Below, one piece after another: positions 56,544-64,000 of a stretch of DNA of 64,000 nucleotides (the first letter of the stretch is position 1; each line of letters begins with the position of its first letter). The translations under genes and the position numbers were made by a program. The notes below the pieces were generated by a model. It saw only the letters and a list, made by a program, of their open reading frames with translations. It made no database searches and had not been told where the DNA came from. The stretch covers positions 868,001 through 932,000 of the forward strand of contig NC_057322.1 in NCBI RefSeq assembly GCF_000687475.1, given 5' to 3'. Source of the stretch: Ustilaginoidea virens (Eukaryota; Ascomycota; Sordariomycetes; Hypocreales; Clavicipitaceae).

Positions 56544-57394
56544 ATGTCTTCAACCACTCAGAGCGTCCAATGCTTCGGCAAGAAGAAGACGGCCACTGCC
56601 GTCGCCCACTGCAAGGTTGGTATCGAAGCACCGGATGTTGGAAGAAGAAAAAAAAAAAAAAAAGAACAACAGCAACAACAACAACAAACCCCGACTCGGA
56701 AGCGTACACTCGCTTCGGGGGCTGGGCTATCAAAACTGACTTTTTGCTTTATAGGCAGGTAAGGGCTTGATCAAGGTCAACGGCCGGCCTCTCAGCCTGG
56801 TCCAACCCGAGATTCTGCGCTTCAAGGTACGATGATGACCCGAGCAAGTTCGAAAGGAAGGCAGGGGGGGGGGGGCTGTTTCTGGATGTCGGGGGAGGTT
56901 GCGGAAATTCCCAGTCACTGCTGGGATCTCGTCCAGGGATGCAAGCGGAGGGCGAGGCCTTTTCCCGCCGTGCTAGATGGCGTTTCTTAGGAACGGCCGT
57001 CTATGCGCCCTCGTCGTTCTTTCAGCAACCTGGACCCCAACAGCCTCCCCCCCCCCTTGCCTCTGTTTTTTCTGTCCAGCCGGTGCTAACGCCAGCCCGA
57101 AAGGTCTACGAACCCCTCCTCGTCGTCGGCCTCGACAAGTTCGCCAAGGTCGACATCCGCGTCCGCGTCACCGGCGGTGGCCATACCTCCCAGATCTACG
57201 CCATCCGACAAGCCATCGCCAAGTCCCTCATCGCCTACTACCAAAAATTCGTCGACGAGCACAGCAAGAACCTGCTCAAGCAGGCCCTCGTGCAGTTTGA
57301 CCGCACGCTGCTCGTCGCCGACAACCGCCGCTGCGAGCCCAAGAAGTTTGGCGGTCCGGGCGCCAGGGCGCGTTTCCAAAAGTCGTACCGATAG
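56544..57394 (+). CDS. rps16: 40S ribosomal protein uS9 (Rps16)
   Basis: Three exons, 56544-56615, 56755-56826 and 57104-57394, encode 144 aa. Both introns (139 and 277 nt) are phase 0, with a CTAAC branch point 20 nt before the last acceptor. Exon 1 gives [20 protein letters not shown], exon 2 [20 protein letters not shown] and exon 3 [40 protein letters not shown] and the universal C-terminal [14 protein letters not shown], whose Arg-Tyr-Arg tail reaches the decoding site. The length equals the eukaryotic family norm (about 143-146 aa). Expression is probably coordinated with eL32 from the shared upstream region. Confidence 0.97.
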
Positions 57395-58416
57395 ACGCGT
57401 TCGTTTCCTCCCACCGTTGGTTCTTCTCTTATTTCTTCTTGGCGAGCTTGGCCAGAGGGGGGTGGGAAACCAGGGGGAAGGGGGGGGCGGCGTGCCTCTC
57501 TCTCTTGTTTTTTTTTTTTTACTGTTTTCGTATTTTCACTGGTCGCGTGTGTTTCTTGCGCCCATTTTCACTAGCAAAACACGGGGGTGGGGAGGGGGTT
57601 TCTGAGCAAAATCCCGGTGATGGAGGTGTTGGGCCGCGGGGGTCTGATAGGCAGCCCTCGTGCCGGCGCGGTCAGACGGGACGAGGGAGGAGAGCGGAGG
57701 AGCGGCAATGCCGTCGGGGGAGGGAGGGGTGTGCGTGTGTGGTTTGCACGCTCAAAATGGGGGCTGGAGTCTCATGTTCCCTGGCGTGGGGATAGGCTTC
57801 CCATGGGCATCTGCTTGGCCTTGCTTGGCCAGAGTGTTGGGTGGTGACAGGCAATGAATCTGAATGTTGGCATGGTGTTTTGATGCGCTTTGATGTGATG
57901 GATGTTGTAGATGCAGGTGGTGGCCATGCCCATTAATCACACCCGCCTCGGTCTATTCGCGGCTTGCTGCTCATTAACCTCGTTTTCCCGCGGGGTGAGT
58001 ATCAACACGCTGCTAACTTGTTAACCTCACCTTCTCGCCCTTATCACGCTGCTGCCTATTAACCTCTTTCTTTTTTTTTTAATAGACCCTTACACGCTGC
58101 TGCTCATCAACCTTGCTTTCTACAGAGACCCTCACACGCTGCTGCTCCTCACGGGACGGCAAGGAAAGGCTGCCTGGGGTTGTGCGGCGCCGGGCACATG
58201 GACGTGCGTCGTGATCCTATTGCGTTGGCATTTCCTGCTTCTAAGACGTATCTGCCCTCACTGCCGACCCTACGGCCCGTTGCTCCCCCGGCCCTGCCTT
58301 CTGTCTAATCCTACCCAATCAAATCAATGCACTTGCGTGCGTATTGTGCGTGTATGTGTAAACGAACAGCTTTCGGCCCCTGGCACCACATGTCTCATTT
58401 TAATATTCTTTCTTCT
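57395..58416. other. Intergenic region between convergent uS9 and aar2
   Basis: G-rich sequence near 57450-57490 and 57580-57720, a T12 run near 57509 and a set of CACGCTGCTG(C) repeats around 58005-58145. No gene is supported. This is 3' sequence for both neighbours. Confidence 0.55.
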
Positions 58417-60024
58417 TCAATCGTTCCAGGAGATCAGGTCACGCTGTCGACCGTGCTCGTCCAGCTCGACAATCTCCGGGGCCCATTCACCCCGCTCATC
58501 CTCGGCGTCCAGCTCGACATGCTCAAGCGTAACCTCCTCTCCATCCTCCAGCATAAACGTCCCCTCCCTGGGGTAGTTGGCGCCGAGATCCCAGCCCAAG
58601 CCGGTCAAGGTGGACTCGAGTCTGGAAAAGGCCGTGCCAACAGCCAGGTGGTTGGGCGTGATGAGGTCTCCGTCGCCTTGCAAAAACTCCTCCATGCGAC
58701 GCTTGTACACGATGAGGCCGACTCGCAGCTCCCGGCAGTTGTGCTCTGACGGATCGAGCATGGTGGTGTCGACCCACGATGTGCCGTACGTAACCTGCGC
58801 GGTCAACGTCCGCAACAGGGACGCTGCCAGCAGAGGCCGCTTCCTCACGAGGAGGTGAGACTTGACGAGAAGCTTCAGAGCCATGAACCACCACTGGTCG
58901 AGGCAGGCGTCGTTGCCGAGCAGCACGCCGACAACAAAGGAAAACTGAAACTCTCCAACGAGATCCTCGTACGCCAGGTCATTGCCGGGATCCTCAATCT
59001 GCGACAAGACGTAGTCGGTGGGATCAATGGCCTGCAAGGATCGTTCGGATCCAAAGGACTCGCGCGAGAAGAGCCTGGTGGTCCTTTCAAAGGTGAACTT
59101 GAGCTGCCGCTGCTGCAGGTTCTTGTTGGGCACGGCTCGTTCCAGCTGGACCTCGGCGGAGAACTGGACAACTCCGTAAGCACGGTCGAGGGTATGGGTG
59201 ATCCAGCCTCCGGTTTGCGGTCCGGCGATGCGGTCCAGCAGAGATGGTGTGACGCTGTTTGTCAGTTGCGTCCAGATTCTGAGGTTCGCGTCGGTCCTGG
59301 ACGAGGACAGGTGACCAATGGATGGCCCGACTGCCGAGGGGTCCGGATGGGGGACGAGCTTGGCGTGGATGTTGGGCACCGCCTCGGCGTGGTTGCGCGA
59401 TTCCGAACGAGTGGGCTCGGTCAGGGCTTCGTTGTACCGGTCCCACTGCACGACGTGAACGCGGTCGTGAGTCTCGGAGGCGAAAAGCCAAACGCCAGCT
59501 CGAGCGGCAATGCCGCTGGGGTGGGCCACCCAGAAGAAGTGAGGTCCGGCAGGGATGTCTCGCACGCCAGCAAAACCCTTGGCCATGAAGGAGACGGCGT
59601 CGTAACCGACGACGAAGATTGGGGGCAGATCAAGAATGATGATGACATCGCCACCGCCCATGTCGTGCGTTTGGCCATCCCGTGGACGCCTCGGGGGGCG
59701 GGCGGAAAAGCCTGCATGCTGCTGAGACCGAGACCCGCTCAAGTGATAGGCGTAGGCGTCGTCTGTAGGAGAATCCGGAGGATCCGGAGGATCCAGAGGA
59801 GGAGGGTCTTGTTGGTCGTCATCGTCACCGTCGCAAACAGCTGGGTCCTGCTCGGTGCTGCGGGGCGAGCGCTCTGGTCTCAAGACGCGAAGCGTACCAA
59901 GCGGGTGAACGCCGACGACCAAGACGGATTCGTGGGATTTGGTGGAGCGAGCGCCGGCCGAAGCTGTGGAATTCGACTTGTGGATGCCACTTGCCCTGGG
60001 GGTTGAGGCGCCAGCAGTATTCAT
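58417..60024 (-). CDS. aar2: Splicing factor Aar2 (U5 snRNP assembly)
   Basis: Single exon of 535 aa on the minus strand, starting at the ATG at 60024. The frame is open to 60252 without another ATG. Residues 1-120 are low complexity with an acidic, Asp/Pro-rich run (DDDDQQDPPPLDPPDPPD), an unusually long extension for the family. The Aar2 domain follows: GGDVIIILDLPPIFVVGYDA, GVRDIPAGPHFFWVAHPSG, DRVHVVQWDRYNEAL and QTGGWITHTLDRAYGVVQFS. The C-terminal helical part includes DLVGEFQFSFVVGVLLGN and QWWFMALKLLVKSHLLV, and it ends RQRDLISWND. Family knowledge: Aar2 binds Prp8 in cytoplasmic U5 snRNP precursors and is later exchanged for Brr2. It is needed for splicing of certain pre-mRNAs in yeast. 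Function in this species is inferred from the domain. Confidence 0.9.
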   Translation of the reverse strand: MNTAGASTPRASGIHKSNSTASAGARSTKSHESVLVVGVHPLGTLRVLRPERSPRSTEQDPAVCDGDDDDQQDPPPLDPPDPPDSPTDDAYAYHLSGSRSQQHAGFSARPPRRPRDGQTHDMGGGDVIIILDLPPIFVVGYDAVSFMAKGFAGVRDIPAGPHFFWVAHPSGIAARAGVWLFASETHDRVHVVQWDRYNEALTEPTRSESRNHAEAVPNIHAKLVPHPDPSAVGPSIGHLSSSRTDANLRIWTQLTNSVTPSLLDRIAGPQTGGWITHTLDRAYGVVQFSAEVQLERAVPNKNLQQRQLKFTFERTTRLFSRESFGSERSLQAIDPTDYVLSQIEDPGNDLAYEDLVGEFQFSFVVGVLLGNDACLDQWWFMALKLLVKSHLLVRKRPLLAASLLRTLTAQVTYGTSWVDTTMLDPSEHNCRELRVGLIVYKRRMEEFLQGDGDLITPNHLAVGTAFSRLESTLTGLGWDLGANYPREGTFMLEDGEEVTLEHVELDAEDERGEWAPEIVELDEHGRQRDLISWND

Positions 60025-63000
60025 CGTGTGCAACGATTGTCTCGGGCCATGGGATGCAAAGACGTATGTATAACTGACAAGTCGCGGCTCCTTGGGGAGC
60101 AGAAGCAGCGCGGCAGCCTTGGCTGAGTACCGACGGCTTGCTTGCGTCGACGGCAGTGTTTGCCCGAGGTTGGATGGAGTGTAGCGAAAGAATGAGCAAG
60201 TCGACTTTGCTTGCTGGGGTTGAAACGCAGTGTCGACTCGCAAGAGGGGCAAGGAGACGGGAGGGGAGGAGACGGCAGGGGAGACGGAAGGGGGGCTTGT
60301 TCTGGTCTTGGTTATTGTTGGTTATTGTTGGTTATTTGTTATCTTTATTTTAAACTTTTGGAAAGGGTTGGGGGCGGCTATGGTGATTCTTTTGAAGAAA
60401 AAAAAAAAAAGAAAAAAGAAAAAAAAAAGGGTCTGGTTGAGGACACAAGAAACGAAGCTGGTTCAATCAGTGAGTGAGTTTAGTAGTGGTGAAGCCGTGG
60501 GACGATTTGGCGGGGTTGCTCCTTCCTAGCCTTGACACTTGCGCCCGACTCCGGGGCGGCAGCCTGCATGCATGCAGCCTTGCCGAAGAAAACATTGAAG
60601 CTAGCCAGATGTGGACATGTAGCTCGCCTCTGGCCTCTTGGACTGCCGTGTCGTGGCGGCAACCCCCAAAAGCTTGGAGCGCTTTAGTGGTGTTTAGTGC
60701 TCCTTTGCTCCTGTGGGGTGGGCGGCCCTGGACGCCCAGGGGTCTGGGGTTTTCCCATCAACGTCACGACACGACGGCAGGGAGGCGTTTGGAGGAGTCT
60801 GGTGGCAGCAAGGACGAAAAGCCATGCCGTGCCGAGCACGCAATCGAGCTTGTTCTTCCTTTCCCCTCTTCTCCTTCTCCTCGTTCCTTGGGCAAAGCCT
60901 GCGTGATGAATCACTCGAGCTCGAGCTGAACGTTGATCCACGGTTCTCGTCATCATCGTCCCAGCCACCGTGGCAAAGTGATGATGAATACACACGCAGG
61001 ACGTGGTTCGACGGCCCAGCATGCCAAAACCCGTACGGCGCTGGCCGTCCGTCCGTCCATCCGTCCGTCCGTCCATCCCGCCCTCCCCCTTGTCAATTTA
61101 GAGTTTTTCCCCTGGGGGTCGAAGATAAGTGGTTGACGCGGTTATCTGGCGCGGCGTGCAGATTTCGGAATTCATCTCGGAAGGAGCCGATCGTAGATCC
61201 AACACCCCGACGAGGGACAAGGCGGTACAAGGCAGCTACTCGAGGGGACATGGTCTGCTGCGTTTGGGAGAAGCCAGCAAGGGGACGCGATAGACCGCGC
61301 TAGGAGCAGGTTTATACTTTGTCCGTGCAGTAGCCTGGTCCTCGAGCAACGTCCCCTTTGCCAGAGGGCTGAGACGAGAGAAGAGCCCTGGCGGAAGCGA
61401 CGTCAGCGACGGGGCTGGTCGGCAGCGGGGCGGCGAAGCAATTGCCACATGAGCTGCTTGTTTGTCCATTTAACAGGTGACAGACAATGCAGGCGCTCGA
61501 CGAGCAGTTGATGACGACCCCAGCCGCCCATGTCTGTCTCGGCCAAGTGGCGAGACGGCGGGCCAAAGACGCGGGAGGGGAGCTGCCTGGCAGCTTCGCT
61601 TTTTCAACGGAAACCCACCGATGCCAAGCCCGGGCCAAGGGATCATCTACCGCCCAGCTGGATGTTGTCTGGCCGCTTCACCTTGTGCGGCCGGTTGGTC
61701 GTATGTAGCAGCAAGCAGGTGTTGACCGACATTGCCATTGCCATTGACATTGACATTGACATTGACCCTGGCAGTTGGCTGGGGGCTGCTCATGCCAATA
61801 GCGCCAGCTGCTTAGTGCTGCTTACATCAATGGCATTGAGACTAGCCGGGCAGCCGCTGGCGGCGTCCGATGGCGCTAGAAGGCGACATGGCATCAGCGG
61901 GCCTTTTTTTTCTCCGTCCTTTCTCCCGCCCCTTTCTCTGGTGTTGCATCTCTCTTCCCTCTCGTCTCTCTTTGCAGCACCATCGATCGACAAGTCATAT
62001 TCTCAAGCAGCCCCCAGATGAACTCTGGGTCACCAGCACCACAGCATCACCAGCGTCACCACGTCTCCCACGTAAGCGCGCCCCTGCCGGCCGCAACGCC
62101 AGCGAACCCTTCTACACGTTTCTGTCTCCTCCCCAGGCGCCCCGTGCATGCGTGCGTGCGTGCGTGCATGCAGCCGCTCGCTCGCTCGCAGGCCCGTCCA
62201 CCCGCCCGTGGGCGCTAGCGCCGTGCTCCCTGATCAGAGATTCATCAGAGATTCAAAGACGCATCCTGGGGATCCGGCCAACGCCCAACCGGCGCGCGGG
62301 TGGCACGACACGCACGCGTCGGCAACCCCCCCCCCCCCCCCCCGGCGTCCGGCGTCCCTAGTCAGCCCTGCCTTGGGCTCCCCTGTCGGCGACTCTTGCT
62401 GGCCCTTTGTTGCACCATCACCACCCACACCCATCGTCAACCCGTCACCCGCGCAGGCCCCGTTCGGTCGGTCGGTCAATGCTGTGTGCCCGGGCTGCAA
62501 CCCCCAGCCCCCTGCTGACCCGCTTTCGTTGATCCGCCCGCCGTTTGGTGGCTTGGTCCTTGGTTTCGCATGTCTTGTCTTGTCTTGTCTTGTCTTGTCA
62601 TGTCATGTCTTGCCCGGATGCAGCTTCTCTCGAGGAGAGCAGGGTTCGTTCAGCGGGCCAGCCGTTCCGGGCGAAGCTTGGGATAGCCATGCTTGCGAGC
62701 GCATGAACGGAGGTCTCTGCATTGCGCAGGATGAGTGAGGACGAGCCGGAAACGAGATGAGCTGCGATTGAAACAAGTAGATTCTTCCTCTTTTCATTCA
62801 TCCTGTCTCTTTTTCTTCTTTTCTTTACTCTTTTTTTTTTAAATCGTTTTTTCCCCCTGCGCAATCAAAGAGTCGGCGTCGGCATCAAACGCCGCCCTGC
62901 CGCCCGTCTGCAGGCAGCGAGCGGCAGGGTCAAATCACTCGGCGGGTCAACGTCAATCCCTCCCACCATCGATGCGGCCCAGTTGCCCTCGTTGCCCGCC

Positions 63001-64000
63001 TTGCCCGCCATGCCCGCCTTGCCCGCCTTGCCTTTAGTGATGCTGCCGCCATGTAGCGTCAACTCCGCTCCCGTGACCGCTCCACGACGGCCGACGGCTC
63101 GCCGCGCTGCCGCTGCCGCTGCCGCTGCCCAAGCCCCCGCGCCCCCAGGGCATCAACGTCCTACCCATCGCTGGCCAGGGCCTAGCGCCCCCCGTCGGCA
63201 GCCAGATCCGAGCGCCAGCCCACGCCCAGGCGTCTCCAACCCTCCCTTGCACCAGACCCGTCCGTACGTGAATGTCCCCTTGCCATGTATCGGTCTTGTG
63301 CCCAGCCATCGACCCCCCGTCGCCAAGGACGCTCAAGACGACAAGAAAGAAGGAACGAACAAAATAAGGGGGAAAAAAAAAGAGAGAGAGAGAGAGAGAG
63401 CGAAAGAATAAACAAAGAGAACCAGCCGGGCCGCAGAAACGAATAAGAGGCGATACGAGCTGCTGGACTGGAGAACAAACAGGCGGTGGATGCGCCGCGG
63501 CGCGCACTTATTTATTCCACGAAGCAGGCGTGAAGCAAGCGTGAAGCAGCTATAACCGGTGGGGCCGCGCAGAGATGGATACCTACCTACCTACCTAGGT
63601 ACAGTAGCGTAGGTATGTAGATTAGTGTGCACTCTGTAACGCCGTACTCTGTAGATGCTCGCTCCATGTCGTCTGCTGCATGTACCCAACGCAGTTGACA
63701 GTTGAGGAAAGCGTCAATTCAGCAGACGGGCTGGGCGCCCGGGGGGGGGGCAAGGATCAATCAATATGTATGAGGCCGGGTGCCAAACCCGCCAGGCAGC
63801 GCCCAGGCAGCGCCCAGGCCTAGCCCACCCGCCACGAGCGATAAAACGTCAAAGCCTGGTGCAGCCAGCGGCGGCAACTCGACTCGACCCCTAACCCTTG
63901 TAGACAGAACAAGCGCCGTTGACCGTTTCATCCGTCATCGCACCTTGACGTGAGTATCCGTAGGTACCTAAGGTTAGGTAGGTACCTAAGTCAGTCACCA
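60025..64000. other. Terminal region upstream of aar2; no gene supported
   Basis: About 4 kb of GC-rich sequence with many simple repeats: GTCC/ATCC units near 61045-61078, CATTGA units at 61735-61765, TCTTG units at 62573-62597, GCCCGCCTT units at 62990-63030 and a GA run at 63380-63400. TACCTACC/GGTACC-like motifs recur near 63580-63620 and 63955-63990. An ATG at 62018 followed by CAC|GTAAGC resembles a first exon but has no assignable continuation. A gene may begin beyond the right edge. Confidence 0.45.
62573..62612. repeat. TCTTG pentanucleotide array
   Basis: Five TCTTG units followed by TCATG variants, intergenic, directly visible. Confidence 0.93.

Noticed and set aside
62018..62076. 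ATG followed by CAC|GTAAGC, possible first exon of a gene at the right edge
   Set aside because: No in-phase downstream exon with protein-like content could be found before the window ends.
1..64000. CRISPR arrays, phage or plasmid features, secondary-metabolite cluster
   Set aside because: No spaced direct repeats, no prokaryotic-type genes and no polyketide, peptide-synthetase or terpene enzyme was recognised; the gene content is eukaryotic and mostly housekeeping.

Overview
The window is nuclear DNA of a filamentous ascomycete, most likely a Sordariomycete of the order Hypocreales. The evidence is short GT-AG introns (mostly 60-180 nt) with CTAAC/CTGAC-like branch points, GC-rich coding sequence, wide intergenic regions with homopolymer and pyrimidine tracts, and a gene set typical of Pezizomycotina. 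No rRNA, tRNA, CRISPR array, plasmid feature or intact transposon was recognised. The species assignment is inference only. Gene identities come from recognising protein families by eye; no database search was run.

Layout from left to right. 2.4-3.5 kb (+): phosducin-like protein (G-beta-gamma chaperone). 6.3-8.2 kb (+): unrecognised single-pass membrane protein with a polyQ tract. 9.6-11.0 kb (+): Ran-binding protein 1. 13.4-14.7 kb (+): YEATS/ET protein Taf14. 16.9-20.7 kb (+): large Zn2Cys6 regulator resembling Aro80. 22.1-26.1 kb (-): protein with an ADF-homology domain, a long disordered middle and a probable PH-like C-terminus. 28.7-30.7 kb (-): Ptc1-type PP2C phosphatase. 32.8-33.8 kb (-): ESCRT-III subunit Vps2, whose first coding exon is only 6 nt. 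34.3-35.1 kb (-): a poorly resolved, possibly decayed gene. 35.6-36.1 kb (-): mitochondrial import receptor Tom22. 39.2-39.7 kb (+): small secreted protein with a tentative RNase-T1-like pattern. 44.4-47.7 kb (+): NAD-specific glutamate dehydrogenase. 50.4-54.1 kb (+): SH3 polarity protein of the Bud14/Tea4 type, with an in-frame TAG in the genomic sequence. 55.2-56.0 kb (-) and 56.5-57.4 kb (+): divergent ribosomal protein genes eL32 and uS9. 58.4-60.0 kb (-): splicing factor Aar2. The rest, including the last 4 kb, shows no supportable gene.

The genes are mostly unrelated housekeeping functions and do not form a biosynthetic cluster. Two themes recur. One is cell polarity and actin (Bud14/Tea4, the ADF-domain protein, Ptc1). 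The other is gene expression (Taf14, the Aro80-like factor, Aar2, eL32, uS9). The items most worth a second look are the secreted protein near 39.2 kb, the Tbf1-like and Cbf1-like sites side by side in the ribosomal-protein promoter, the interrupted Bud14/Tea4 reading frame, the Vps2 micro-exon, the nested inverted repeat near 32.2 kb, and a recurring intergenic TACGGAGTA motif.
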